Origin: Tipula vernalis
Lineage: Eukaryota; Arthropoda; Insecta; Diptera; Tipulidae
Reading direction: 5' to 3'
DNA length: 64,000 bases
NCBI GenBank assembly: GCA_958295665.1
Contig: OY282560.1
Span: 188,514,561-188,578,560, forward strand
Below are positions 1-12,941 of the stretch, one piece after another. Within the stretch, counting starts at the first letter, position 1; each line of letters starts with the position of its first letter. The notes beneath the pieces were generated by a model. It searched no databases, was not told where the DNA came from, and worked only from the letters and a program-made list of their open reading frames with translations. A program made the position numbers and the translations under genes.

Positions 1-1090
1 GGAAAACCATCAGTGGGAATTTCAAACTAATTCATATCATCAATTTGGGAAACTACGAAGAACTAATTGATCGAATTACACCAACGATCAATAAAATGCA
101 TCAAGAAAGCAAACTTCGACCTCAGTTGGTCCATCAAATAAATCAAATAGGGCAATTTATTTCGGAACTCAAAGGACAGAATACCATAGAGCCAAACGAT
201 CAATCAACTGGATCGGAAGCGCATGGAAGTGGATCGCGGGATCGCCAGATGCCACAGATTGGGATCAGATCGTTAAAAGTCAAAACCAAATTATCACTAA
301 TAACAACCAACAGTATAAAATTAACAAAGCCTTAATGGACACAACAAACCAAATGCTCATCGAATTCAATAAGATTATAGACCGTGTAAATGATGGTGGA
401 TAGTTAGAGCAGCGCAACTAGCAAAAGCAAAAATCATCAACACTAATTTATTGGACCAGATGGAAATTAGCCGCTTGATAACGAAAGCAGAAACGCTTCC
501 ATATTCTAATAAAATTGAAGCAATCGAATATGCAGAACCAATGATGGTAATCAAGAATTCCACAATTCTCTACGTTGTATCAATACCCAAAACAAGTAAA
601 GAAGACTACAACCACGTCATCATAAGATCAACAATAGACAAAGATAAACAGGTACACACCTAGAATTCAACGAAGTACTACTCAACCAGAACCAGTTATT
701 TGGAATTGCTCGGAAATGCAACCTTTTCCGTGAGACAACAATTTGCATTAACCAGCTAATAAGGGATGCCAACGCTACATCCGAAAGATTGAACGAAAAC
801 ATAGTATTTTAAAGCACCTTCAACGGAAATGTTGCCTATAACAACACTAGCAAATTTTGAAAGTAAGTTTTCTGTTGCAATACAACAACGAAACAATAAA
901 AATTAATTACGCAACATTTACCAACAAAGAAAAAAAATATTCCAAATCCTGCCATCGGTATTACGAACAAGTAACTTCTGATGTACTCTTGACTACGTAA
1001 CTTTTGCAAATGTCAAGCTATGACGCTAAGATTTAGAGGGAATATCAACAACAGATGTACCAACTTAACAAAAAAACAGAACTCAAATCG
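1..1090 (+). pseudogene. errantivirus env-like relic
   Basis: Remains of the envelope gene of an insect errantivirus (Ty3/Gypsy, 17.6/297/Tom-like group). Open pieces lie at 45-335 and 451-663 in different frames, with frameshifts and stops between them. The first ~130 bases closely match 26518-26646, where env begins downstream of a recognisable gag-pol. A Trp- and Gly-rich stretch near 195-245 resembles the segment after the cleavage site of such proteins. Coding similarity fades after ~850; 850-1090 is a weak extension. The 5' part of the element lies outside the window and I see no 3' LTR. It cannot give a full product. Confidence 0.6.
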
Positions 1091-2859
1091 GAACGATGGG
1101 AGCGCCACACGGTGGTTATTCTGAGAACTTGTTGATCAAGGTAGTATCTCTACGAAACAACTCGTTCTTTCTATGCATGTATTATGTTGTTATGTATAAT
1201 ATGAGCAGGGTTACGTCTAGAAAATAACTCCTGTAAATTCAGTATATGTTGTATGTTGAATATTGGTGTAATGATTTTCGGTAGAATTGAAGCCCTGGCG
1301 GCTGCTTAAGTTAAATAATTTATTAGGCCCCTATCCATTTTTATCCGAGCAATCAATCCGCTTTTCTGTTATTCAGCACTGGAAACAGCTTTTGGCAAGC
1401 GTCTTTGTTGAATATTATTGAAAAGTATTTCGACCGCCTACAGAACTCTTAGGGGACCTAGACTTTTAAGGCGCCTGGAAATTGTGTGGACTTTGTGGAA
1501 CTTGAATGTTTCTTAACTTTTCCAATGTCTTCGAATTTCAAAGGAAATATTAACTTGCAAAGATTATAATAGGCACCTGTTTCGAGCACTTTCTTAACCA
1601 AGTCTGGAAGTATAATATTATAAATTTTAACCAACCGGATACTTATAATTGCAATAATGGTTTATTAGTACTTTTATGCTAACATTTTATTTTCACAAAG
1701 GGTAAACGAGACACCCTTTGTGACCGGCATAGAAATTGAATGTTACATTTGATTCTAAAACTAGCCTGTTCCGTAGACAAAGGGACGGTTAGGAAGGTTA
1801 CACATTTAGGCAGTTTTTCCTTTATCGGCATATTGTTATCTACAATTTGTGTTAACCTTATGAATATAATTTATTTAGCAAATACCTGTTCGCTTGCCTT
1901 GGGACTATTGGCCTTTGTGTAAAACCTTATTTATAAAACACTAACTAGCTATTTATCTGTATGGGCTTTAGTACCGATGACCGATAAATTTTAAAATGGC
2001 AAATAAGTAAGCGAATTATAAAGTAAGGACAGATGGTTGAGAGAAAGAAGGGTAGTAATACGTCGTTTATAGGAACCACGATGCGTTGAAGTACAAAGAT
2101 ATTTACATATAATTACCGGAGATGTTTTGGAAAGATTAAGCGGGTATTGGCAATCCGACAAATGATTTCTTGATAATGAATAGAGATTTGGTCGAGCACT
2201 TGCAAAATTAGACAGTTATTTTAGAAAACATTTTAATCTATTCATTTCATGAATATTGAAAACAACAAACACCGTTGCAAATAGCTTTAGCATAGAAGCA
2301 GTGATGTTGCAGGAGAAGCGATATCAGCAAATCAGAAATGTTCATTAAGTCGTTTTTAAGTAATACATTTTTAAAGAGAAACAGATTTTGTTAATAGGCA
2401 ATTACAACAAGTAAAAGAATGGAAAACTGCAAATGAGCAGGACCAAAAAAAAACTCAGCAAATCGCATTAGCCGTTATTGAGGTACGAATTTTTAAATGG
2501 CCAAACAAATAAATACGTATCAAATAGTTTTCGATCCTTTCTAAATCCTCCAACTTTAATTACATTCGGAGAGGATCAGGACAGTATTCTTATTTTTTCG
2601 ATTGATTTAAACTTCTAAAGTAATTTCTGCTGCATTTACTTCCACTACTAAAAAAATAAAAACTATTAGTGTCTTTTAAAATACGATATTTTCTCAGCCA
2701 AGAAAATTTATAGATTCCAGCATTTTCAATTTGAAATATTTAAGACTAATCTTTGAATAAAGCAGCGACAGAAATTTCATGGTATTTAAAATTGGCAAAA
2801 ATTCTGATAATTCCAGAAACCCTATCAAATTTTTAGCCAAAACTTCATAGATTGAAAAA
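1091..2859. other. AT-rich stretch without recognisable gene
   Basis: No coding similarity seen on either strand. The 60-residue open frame at 1740-1922 has no family signature. A small hairpin of roughly 10 bp lies near 1694-1720. This is probably decayed intergenic or intronic DNA. Confidence 0.5.
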
Positions 2860-4290
2860 ATAATTGGTCAACCGCAGAAGTTATCCAACAATTTCACATA
2901 ATCAGAAGCACCATTAATTGGAGCAAATATTTTCATATCATCTGCGTAAAGCAGACAATGTGCAAATTCAAAACAATCAACAATATCATCAACAAACAAT
3001 GAGAATTAAAGCGGACCAATTTACCTTCCTTGAGGAACTCCTGAGGTAATATGAAATGAAAACCATCCAGAATGGATGGTTTTCATTTCATATTACCTCA
3101 GGAGTTCCTCAACCATACCGAATGGTCAATTTTATCGAAAGTCTTTGTAAAATGTTGTATACCATACATCTACTTGTTGCCTTTTGCCTAGTCTACTTAA
3201 TAAATGTCCACAAAAAGAGACTAGATTAGTTGCCGTAGACCTACTCGGATAAAATTTGTGCTAAGCAGAAGAAATAAAAGCTTTTACACGAAAAAACAAG
3301 AATTTCTATACCATGGATTTGAAAAGTATTCCGCGATAGTTGCTAACTTCATTTCTTCTTCTAGGCTATTATTAAAGATGATAGTCCGTGGAGGTGATAA
3401 ACTCTTTGCACAATTCTTAATAAGAATAGGTGGAAAGTCATAATGTACTGACCCTTTATTAACTTCAAGTTGAGATAAACCATCATAAACTTCTGCTACC
3501 GTAAAATTTTAAAAATAAAGTCAGAGCCATCACAGTTAGTTAAAGGCTTGGCAAACAAATTAGAATCGCTCAAATTTCCTCTACGTTCGAGAAACACCCA
3601 ATCAGAATCGACAAAAATTTGTTTAAAGAAACGTAGTCAGTATGTCTAAAATCGAAATGAAAAGAAATACTAGGAGTACACGTAGAATTACAATTCTATT
3701 CGAAAACGTTTATCATAATTGGAGTATGATAAAAATCCTCAGACGGCTTAACTCCAAATACAAAGGTCAGTTGAAAAAACCCAATTGAGGAATTTGCCCC
3801 GACTATTAGCAAAGTAATCAGTGACTGCTTATCCTTTTTCGCCGAAGAAAGAGGCCGTGAAAACTCAATCAACATCAATCTAAGTATTTAATATCAGGAA
3901 GATTGAAGTCACCATAGTAACCATTAGTTGTTCACCAACACGAATGAACGTCGTAACAGCAGAATTGATGAAACTAATAATTCAAAGATAATGTTCCAAA
4001 GTAGATCTGCACGGAACATATACAGCAACCACGAGGATAGATAAGCTGCATACGTTAATATGTACATCAATATCATCATAAATTGGATAGCATGCAGCCA
4101 TCAACACATTAACAGCGATCAACACAGCTCCTCCCTTCAGACTGTTACAAAATTCATGTCGATCTTTCCTGTGAACAATGTAGTTGGGTGCGGGAAATAT
4201 TCCTCCGAATTGACATTTTTAGTAAGCCATATTTTTAAAAGCAAGCAATAATAATTTAGCTTTACATCGAATACTGGAGGCATTGTAGTA
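2860..4290 (-). mobile_element. LINE (jockey/CR1-like) relic: endonuclease and reverse transcriptase
   Basis: Read on the minus strand, 4260-3690 resembles the APE-type endonuclease of jockey-group LINEs, including a GDFNLP motif near 3900. 3560-3410 resembles the linker before the polymerase. 3180-2890 holds the reverse transcriptase blocks: a DFSKAFD-like motif (frameshifted), SGVPQG near 3040 and YADD near 2950. Many stops and frameshifts break it. Between the DFSKAFD-like block and SGVPQG about 40 residues are replaced by a perfect inverted duplication (3031-3111). No 3' tail is seen. It belongs to the same general clade as the LINEs at 28345-30060 and 36584-40180. Confidence 0.75.
3031..3111. 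repeat. perfect inverted duplication, 38-bp arms
   Basis: 3031-3068 and 3074-3111 are exact reverse complements around a 5-base spacer. The 3031-3068 arm is the genuine reverse transcriptase sequence, reading into SGVPQG on the minus strand. The other arm is a flipped copy where different coding sequence belongs. Confidence 0.95.
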
Positions 4291-4506
4291 ATACATCGAG
4301 GTAAAAGTAGTTTATCCGGAGCTTATAAGCGGGAGCATCCTAGGCAATTTAAATCCAGGCAATTTAAATCAAAGTGAAAACATTGGTATGTTGAACCATA
4401 ACGAAACTAAAAGTACATCGTAGCCAAATATTGACCATAAGAAAGCAATGACAGTGCATCGACATCAGATGACAATAAAATAAACAGTGATGTAGGTCAG
4501 TGTTTA
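4291..4506 (+). other. possible 5' leader of the jockey-type element
   Basis: Lies between the minus-strand LINE and the plus-strand ORF1. It holds a tandem duplication of about 15 bases near 4345-4375 (aggcaatttaaatc twice). No coding signal. It may be the 5' UTR of the element encoding the next ORF. Confidence 0.3.
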
Positions 4507-5045
4507 GTGCAAACGGGAATAGACCGGACTGTACGATCAAAACGAAGAATAAACCCTAGATCAGCGCCCAGTGCAAGCGCGAATAAATTCACTAAGCTAG
4601 CTAGCGTTGAATTAACGCATGGTAATAGGTATTCCTGCTTGGTTGTGGACGTCCCGCCGACCGAAAAAACTCCAAAAACTGAGAAACCGCCACCAATCTA
4701 TTTGAGGGAAGAATCAAATAGAGAACTTGCAAAAACGATCGAGTTTATTACGGAAGGTGCATTTTATATTTCCGGGATCAAAAGAGGAGATATAAAAGAA
4801 ACAAAAATTCAACCGCTCAATATTGATGCTTACAGAGCATTAATTAAAAATTTTGACCAAGTTGGTAAATATTATTACACTTACCAACTAAAGAGCCAAA
4901 AAGGATTGGTTGTTATCTTAAAAGGAATAGAGAGTTACGTGGATACAAACGAAATACGAGCTGCTCTCGCTGAAAAAGGTTTCCAATGCAGATCTATTAC
5001 CAATATTTTTAATCGTGAACAGGTGCCTCAGCCGTTGTTGCGTAG
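4507..5045 (+). pseudogene. jockey-type LINE ORF1 (Gag-like), truncated
   Basis: About 180 residues similar to the middle of ORF1 proteins of jockey-clade LINEs. These are RNA-binding nucleocapsid-like proteins that package the element's RNA. Seen are the PPPIYLRE start of the conserved region (about residue 60), a YYTYQLKSQKG block (about 120-130), and a stretch (about 135-170) resembling the RRM-like fold and ending in NIFNREQVPQP. The CCHC zinc knuckles that should follow are missing because the frame runs into Tc1-like sequence at about 5045. The stop at 5151 is therefore not the natural end. The first Met is arbitrary, since the upstream sequence is basic and Ser-rich as expected of an N-terminal region. 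Confidence 0.75.
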
Positions 5046-5059
5046 TATAAACGCGACAA

Positions 5060-5265
5060 AGAAACCCCAATATTTACACTCCATCATCAACAAAGGACAT
5101 TTCAGTTTTGGGAAAATGTTATTTTCTCAGATGAGAGTAATACACTTCTAGTTCTGAAACTCCACCGGAAGAGTAATCGGGTATAGAAATCAAATAATGA
5201 AATTAATATTCGGAATTTAAGATTAACAGTGAAACATGGAGGTGGACATGTTACCGTGTAGTGCT
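5060..5265 (+). pseudogene. Tc1-family transposase fragment
   Basis: In the third plus-strand frame the sequence reads FWENVIFSDES and later LRLTVKHGGGHVTV. These match the Tc1 transposase segment around the first catalytic Asp and the LRPTVKHGGGSVMVWG block after it. One in-frame stop is present and the fragment ends near 5262, with no terminal repeats found. Just after it, 5265-5370 reads like another piece of a jockey ORF1 (RVKIRSTEEY), which is weak. Confidence 0.7.
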
Positions 5266-5370
5266 GAAGAGTGGCAGAAAATTATCTCGAATTACACGCG
5301 AAAACCAGTAGAAGTCAAAATCGCCACCCGCAGTAGAGTTAAAATTCGTTCCACAGAAGAATATTGATGA

Positions 5371-8142
5371 ACAAAATCATATACCCCAATTACCTATCTT
5401 TTCAGCAGTGTCATGTCCTTGTCATGAAAATGAAAATTATTTTTAAATTCTGGGAAATCCCTAATGTAAAAAAAGCACATAACTACACCCAATTTCCTTG
5501 GCATAATCATAATGCATAATTAACATCCACCCAAACACAAAAATGAAACAATTTTCCTCCTACTCTAAATATTATGTATACACTCATACAAATATAAATA
5601 GCATGACCGTTAAAGTTTCCAATTAGCACTTGACGAAGTTCAAACAACACAGTAGATGTATAAAAAATAAAAACAATATTTACATTGTCAAAAGTTTAAC
5701 ACAAATATACAAGTCAAGTATCACTAATTCAACCCTTTATTTGTGTTACTGTATCGTCTAGCATGCTACAGCACATCATGTACATAATGTATGCATAACA
5801 TTATATACATACATATGTATATGAACAATGTTACGATTCTTGCACATCAAACGGAATATATTTTGTTCAAAATATGTACGAGTATATATGTCAACCTTGT
5901 AATATTTAACACCTTTCGTTTAGCATTATGATAAGAGAGGCAGACGCTGATGACATTTTTAAAGCTGGATAGTATTGTAAAAATAGAAAATATATAATTG
6001 AGAAACGTCATGTAGGTTAAAGCGTTTAACGCTAGGGGCTTTATTTGAAGCTATGTAATTAGATTTATTTTTAACGTTTAGATATATCGTATACGCTAAA
6101 TTTATCTATTTAATACTATTTAACATTTTAATCCTTCTTTGTGTATGCGCGGATTAGTGATTTTGATATTGCTCTATATGACACTCGAAGCTACAACAAC
6201 ATCAATTGTGCCATTACATTTTTCATTTCATGTTTTTTCACCTAGCTTTAATTCGCTATATATAATATTACTCAAGACTCTCTCTACTTAAAGGATTTCG
6301 TCTCATTGTCGTTGCTGTTATATTTATATTATCTACATTTTGGATTTAAGCTTAAGAAACAAAGAAACATAATATACAAATGCCAACAATATACGAACAA
6401 TCTGGAAATGGATCAAAAAGGATTTTATAAATGAGTGAATCTACTAGTTTGAGTATATTTAAGAACTGCGATTAATAGTCTATAAATGATTGTGTCGTTG
6501 AACGATTAATAAATTAACGCAACTGTATATAAGAAATGTAATGATATGAGGACAAAATAGATGTGTTAGATTGTTCCAAAGTAAAAATGTATTTGTATTA
6601 AATTGATAAGTACATAGTATCTTTAATGTTCAAAAATATATTAATCTGACCTCAGTATAGGTAAATCATAAAATGTGGGTGGAATGAATCCTTCTCCATA
6701 CTTCATACTCGTTACAAGCAAATTAGCAACTTTGCTAGGTGAAAGCGTGTTTTCACATTCTCAACAATTTTTACTCGGCATTAGTGATAAGAAACAAAAT
6801 AAATAAATCTTTTAACATTGTACATGAAAAGATAAATATCGAGTTCGTTCTACCCATTTTTAATGGTTGTTCAAAATTCTAATGCCAACAGTTAGTGTAT
6901 AATAAGATGAATAATAATAATATAATAAGATGAATTTGCCAGGCGGTAATTTCGCCATTTTGTTAACAACAATAGTAACTTGCTAAATGTACGATAATGT
7001 AGCCGAATAGTCCATAGGGACTTCGTTACCGATTTTAAAGTAATTGTTCTATTTTCCATAATGAGAGAAATGATTGTGATAATATTAGATATTATTTATA
7101 AAAGCCCGAGGCTGACAACTGCGTTTAGCTTTTCTCGCTTTAATTCCAAAATGTATGATTTGTATAAAATATTTTGGAACACGATCGAATATCGAATAAG
7201 CCGTAAAATACGCGTTTTAATTTTATAATGACCACAAACTGTTTAAATCGGGTATTTGTTAAAGATTATAAAACGAAAAAATGTTCAAATCTTTCATGCA
7301 ACAATTATTCTATTTATCGAGAGCTAGTCAAAGTAAACAAAAATTCATTTATTCAAACATAATTCATTCGGGACCATTATATTAATAAATTAGGTTTTGG
7401 ACCGAGGCAGGTTTTGGACCAATTGTTATTACTTTTAATTTTTATACGCAGAACAATCAAAGTCGGTAAGGAAAATGGTCGTATGCGCAAGTCTAATTAT
7501 GCTAGAAGTACCATGAATATAATATATTAACACTGTGATGAGTTGATGATATGAGGCGTTCCCCAACTTGTTTGGAATTATTATTATACAGAGCTATTAA
7601 CTAATAGAATATCTTTAGATCGATAGAAATAACATGTGGCATTTGTTGAAAAACAGCACGTTTCTTCTCACTAATGATAAAAGAATAGTCAAACGTTTTT
7701 AAACAAAATTGGAAACATCCAATAAAAAAGTATGCCCAACTGTACTAAAATTTATGTAAACAAAAATTAAAATACTTGAAAAAATATTTTGCAAGAAATA
7801 TAAAACTGTAGAATCAATACTTGGATTACCAGAGTAATGACAAATAAATTTCGAAGTATTCTGTTTTGATTAATGGTGACATCTTTCGGAAAACATCATC
7901 TATTAATATTGTTGCGGTTGCTGCATCCTACCTTTCAGAAATTTTACGTCGATTTGGTTTTGAACTGAACTGTTATAGTCGCGTTTCAGCGTTTTAGAAT
8001 GGGTAGCAAAACAGGTGTAACGAAAATTTGTGGGTCGCCACTAATATATTTACAAAAACATGTGTGCGCACGCTGTTGATCGTATTTCGTTTGTAAGGTC
8101 GTAGCAAAAGAAACACAAATGATCATGTATAGTATAAATAAT
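5371..8142. other. AT-rich stretch without recognisable gene
   Basis: No protein family or RNA gene seen. It contains short alternating tacata/atgtat runs near 5790-5830, a style common in fly intergenic DNA. No transposon ends could be paired. Confidence 0.5.
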
Positions 8143-8205
8143 TTAAAAAAATGAAATGGAAATATATTTGAAACAAAGAGAAAGTAGACGCATACTTTAA
8201 AAATT
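8143..8205 (-). repeat. dispersed repeat fragment (uninterrupted allele)
   Basis: The reverse complement matches 27227-27268 joined to 27440-27460, and in part 59692-59735. The shared core reads AAGTATGCGT then ACTTTCTCTTTG. This copy lacks the 167-bp MITE that splits the 27 kb copy, so it acts as an empty site. The parent element is not recognised. Confidence 0.7.
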
Positions 8206-8551
8206 TATTAAATTTTATCAGGGGCGTGGCGTCTTTGGAAGCAAGGGAAGCACTGATTCCCTATAATTCTAACTCAAAATGCTAATATGCTTCATTACAT
8301 GATCTTTCAAATTTTTATATTGGCTGGAGAGCGAACAAAATCGTTTTCTAAAAAAAAAACTATTTACCCGCTCTAAATATAAAAAAACTAATTGAAATAA
8401 AATTGCAAAATTACCTTCATTTACATTAGCTTCTATTTCTTGGTTTTCTCGATTGCTTTACATTCTACAATCATACGATCGTTCCTTAACATAAAGATAT
8501 CAGAAAAGTCTAAATGTCTGAAAACGTATATGAGTTAGTTTTTCACAACCC

Positions 8552-8947
8552 AGGCTGCGGACCAATAGCCAGGTAAATCATTTAGCACAGTAAATTTTAA
8601 TTTTAGTACAAATTTACCTCAATTGGCGTACCAATTCTCTAGAAGTAAAAATGGTTTGATGGGCACAAATTATGATTTGGAGGGTTGAAATCGCTGGCTA
8701 TTTGGTGCAAAGAAAAAACGTCAAATTTTTTTTTTTTGCTTTTCATTCGTTTATTACCTGTACGAACATTTAATACAAATAATGGAAACGCGAAAATTTT
8801 AACAAAAATCAATTAAACATGAAAAAGTTAAAAACAACGGTTTTTTCATATTTTACCCAACTTTTTAGTACAATATTTGAATTTACTGTGTACACTGTTA
8901 AAAAGTAGGTAAAATAACAATTAACCAGACTATTGGTCCGTAGCCCT
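8552..8947. mobile_element. possible MITE, ~396 bp
   Basis: Imperfect inverted ends of about 24 bp: the left starts AGGCTGCGGACCAATAG (8552) and the reverse complement of the right starts AGGGCTACGGACCAATAG (8947). Both arms continue into similar AT-rich sequence. No clear target duplication. It may sit within the tail of the neighbouring BEL/Pao relic. Confidence 0.4.
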
Positions 8948-9870
8948 AGAAAGAGATGTAGTGTATGAGTTGTATTGTGAAAGTTTTCATTAAAAATCAC
9001 TGTTGAGGCCGGGTAACTTTCGATGGTCGATATTAGTATGATCCAGAAATTTAACCTGCGCGTTTGTTTCCAAGAAAAATAAAACTTTTGATAGTTCACT
9101 GTTTTGAAATTCATTAAATTTTTTCTGTTTTTTAACATCGCTCATTTGATCGACTCAGTCATTTTAGTGCATTCCCGCAGCTTTCAGGGTGTTTTAGTTA
9201 TATCATCTTTCAAAGTTATTGCTTCCCTCAAATCGTTGGTCACAGTCATCAGTTCTTAAAAATACATGTTAGCATTAAGTAAAGTTGCTGCAGCCAGTTA
9301 TGTATTTTGGATTAATCTGGCTAGTTCCTTCATAACCCTTGTTGCTAAGAACGGGGAAGAAGCGGTACCATAAGTGACCAGGTTCTGTACGTACATTGGT
9401 TTTCCTGATCTTCATCATTCAATAAAATTTGCCTGTACATCTTGGCAATATCTGAACTCGTGAGAAAGGCAGGCATGTTCCCGAAACCGCACAATTATTT
9501 CAAAGATACTTAATTGTATTGTTGGTTCAACTAGGAGTTCAACATTGAGCGAAGCGGTCGATCCGGTTTTGGCTGGCGCATCGAATATTAATATTAACAT
9601 TGTGCTGATGATATCTTCTTTTAAAACACCGTGATGTGGTAAAAATACACAAGTATCTTGGATCACCCTTTCTGTGCTAATTTTCACCAAATGTCCGAGT
9701 TCAATATATTTCTGTATGAACGATTTATATATCTTTTGGCAAATTTTCTCTCCCTGCCGTGCAACCTGCTAATTCTTAAATTGAGTAATGTTCCTAGGGT
9801 CGGCTTGGGTTCTTCAAACGGCAACCTCACAAAGAATCTTCCGTTGACGGTATTAGCAACAAAATAGACT
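8948..9870 (-). pseudogene. BEL/Pao reverse transcriptase relic
   Basis: The minus strand at 9870-9415 carries typical BEL/Pao pol blocks. These are VNGRFFVRLPFEE before the polymerase, then LPHHGVLKE, LIFDAPAKT (family form VVFDASAKT), SLNVELLVEPTIQ and a RFREH block, followed by a degenerate metal-binding Asp region. Weaker similarity continues to about 8950 through stops. The enzyme would copy the element RNA to DNA, but this copy is dead. RNase H and integrase are not recognisable downstream. Confidence 0.75.
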
Positions 9871-10470
9871 TCACTTTCCTCTTCTTTATTTGTCTATTTA
9901 GATGGCTTTGGAAACGCCTCTCAACTTTTTGTCAATATTGAAATCAGCTGAATATTTTGATATTGTAGACAATGAAGAGCGGTGGTTCGAATGTCAACTT
10001 GGCATCCAACCAAACCGATTCAAATAAGGTATATTGCACCATAATTTGACCTTTATTGTTTAGAATTTTGTCTTAGCCTAAAATTTGGAAAATTACATCC
10101 GACCCCAATAAAATGTCTACTGTGTTTGATTTAATTGTTTCGGGATCTAATAATTAAATGCCACTTAATAAACTTAAGTCATTTTGGTGTGGTGTTGGTG
10201 GTGGAAGTGCCACAGTTACTTCAACGTGAAATTCTGAGTTGTAGTTGTTTAGGCTGGTCATCTGGATTGATGCAATCCCCTTTGTGAAGTCTGTCCAACT
10301 TCCTCCGATACCAGACACTGAAATACGTCATTCAGGTTTGTTAATTTTAAGTGATTCATACAGGCTTCCGAGAAACAAGAGTTGAGATCCAGTATGCAAT
10401 AGAACCTTGTATGTAACCCTATTTCCGCACCAATCCTTTACCTTAAACAAGGCCGTTGGTAGCATTGATT
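9871..10470 (-). pseudogene. BEL/Pao protease region relic
   Basis: Minus-strand reading shows a degenerate aspartic protease. An active-site-like TGSQLLFLG lies near 10400 (family form DTGSQ) and DILLGSDV near 10100. Several stops and frameshifts occur. It sits between gag and reverse transcriptase in the order expected for BEL/Pao. Confidence 0.6.
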
Positions 10471-10721
10471 GTACTAATAAATTTGTCTTCAGATTTCCTT
10501 GTTAACACGTCCGATGCCTGGTGCGGTTAGCCTATACTCCGTTGGATTTAAGTGTAACAATGTATGATGCTTCTTTGTACATATTTGACACCTTCTTTTT
10601 GGTGTATATTGGTATACTGAGCGAGTGTCCAAGAGGTAATTATTTATTCTCCGCTAGTTAATCGATTTATTCGCGAACTTTGATACCAAAAAATGATCAT
10701 ATGAATCGCATACAACACATT

Positions 10722-11260
10722 TTAACGAAATGATTGCAAACGATCATAAAAGTTTTTCATTAGAATTTGGACCAGACGTTCTATTTTGTGATTACGGGAT
10801 TCCAGAGCATCTGATCTTTTGCCAAGGAATTTAAAAAAATCGTCATTAGTTGGAAAATCTACATCGCACATCTTTTGTACATCGCATGACTTTATTGAGT
10901 AGCATAATAATGAGTCAAGAATCCCGTTGCTCAGTTTGCTCCCAATGCTCTCTAGTAGTTTCCGAAGGTTAGTTCGTGTAAACCGTTCATATATTGGAAC
11001 TTTTGGCGACATATTTTCGTGGATAGTGTCCATTTGAAGGTCATAGAATAACTGTCATTCCGTGTATTCTCCGCTAAATGGAAAAACATTAATTTTTATC
11101 AGTTTCACTTGTATAGACCTTTCACTATTCATTGTGGTATCAAATAATGATGAATCTGTATCATTCATGATTGCCTTTCGACTCCGTTTATTTAAACTCA
11201 TATTAAATGTCTTCGAATATATGAATTCCCGAGGCTTCATCATGACACTTCACCAACATT
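10722..11260 (-). pseudogene. BEL/Pao gag relic
   Basis: Two minus-strand open pieces (11033-10722 and 11243-11055). The first resembles the BEL/Pao Gag core: a LRKLLESIGSKL block, then a segment ending FPTNDDFFKFLGKRSDALE, matching the 'LLKFLETRC.ALE' type motif of the family. The 5' LTR was not identified. Order and strand agree with the protease and polymerase relics downstream. Confidence 0.65.
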
Positions 11261-12941
11261 TTTTTAACAATTCCCACAAGGTGCAATGGTGGTAATTTCC
11301 AAGATTGGCGTCGGATAGCTTGCAATGTATCTTGCTCACTTGTGATCGCCCAAAGTTAATGGATTTAACTTTATATTAGAGTTAAAATCCGCCTCGAAGG
11401 AAAACTTCTTCTTTCCTTACTCATTTGGTTAGTACAGAGGGCATTTCGTTATAATAAAACTTCCAGTTTAAGTTCGTTACACTAAAAGTTTCGTTAAACT
11501 GGTAGGTGTTCGATAAAAACAAAATTGATTGTATTCGATTTTTCGAGTTGCAAATATATTGTGTGTATATCTGTGTAATTTATCGAAAGTACAAAGTTGC
11601 GAAACGATTTTCGCAAAATAGTTTTTCACACATAGACATTGTTTGTATTTTGAGCATGCAGGAACTTGCTTGCGGAGGACACAATTTTTACCATGATATT
11701 TTAGATGAATTTGCGGCTTCCTTTAAATTTTTATTTTTATTTTATCTTTTAATGGTTATTAGTTGTATAATTTCATAAATAAAAAATATCAATGAAACTG
11801 CACACAACAGTTTTAATCTGCGAGGGTATTTGTGAATTCGATTCGAACGTATTCGACTCAAGATTCGATCTTTTCGAAGTATAAAGTTCTTTTATAAATA
11901 AGAAACGAACGAAATTGATTCATTTCAAATAAGAATCCAATACAAAATATCGAATCTAGTTATCAAATAGTCAAATAGCCCTCGTGGCAATAATCTGACA
12001 CTTTTAAACTGTTTAGGTATTATTTTTCCAAAGCATACTGTGTCGATTGCTAAAAAAGTCATAATAAAGTGGTGTAATTAATCAATTGTTTTTTAGCGAA
12101 TGGAAAAATCAATTGTTTTTTAGCTGGGAACTAACTTATGTCAAGTGCTTCCCTACCTCCAAAAACCAGACTACGCCACTGAATTTTATACATCTTAGCT
12201 ATCAGTGGAAATCGCATATAGCCATTGATACATAATAATATAGATACGCTACCATCTTTCTAGCTGCTATGATTTGACGGTCAACATAGCGCCTATTTCT
12301 AATAGAACCGCTCTATTTCATTTAGTTCAATTTCAACAAAGCGATGTTTTTTTAGTGTATGTATTAGATAACAATGGAGTAAAATTGAATAAAAAATATC
12401 GTTTAACAAACACTCGGGGGAAAATGTTTCTCGAAAAAAAACGTAAACTAAACGTACGTTCAATCATCGATATTCCAAAAAATTGAAGTTGCCTTAGTTT
12501 ATCCGAATTTTAAAATTGACAAATGGTACGGTATGCTCTAGCGGACGCTGTAACAAAAATTTAATACAATATATAAAGTTCTATGGAAATAGTGTCTATT
12601 TTATTTTAGTTTATGATGTGACTTTATGATTTAGTAATGATTGGAAAACCTAATTAATCCAGTACGTAGTTTAAAGAATGATTTTTTTTATATTTTATTA
12701 ATGGACAGTTGATTGGACAGTTTTATCATTTTAAATACCACGAATTTGTGCTTAAAAATTCAGACTTTTAGTATTTGGGTGTTGTTCAATTAAGATGCTT
12801 ATGAAATTTATCATAAACCAACAAAAACAACAGGATATTTAAATGTATTAGTAACTATGAAAATGATAACATTTAGTGGAACATTTCTCAATAAATAATT
12901 TTAGAACTTTTATTTATTGTCTTAAATAAATTAAGTATTAA
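11261..12941. other. AT-rich stretch without recognisable gene
   Basis: Open frames at 11506-11778 and 12274-12486 have no recognisable domain and occur in AT-rich DNA. No paired repeat ends seen. Confidence 0.45.
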
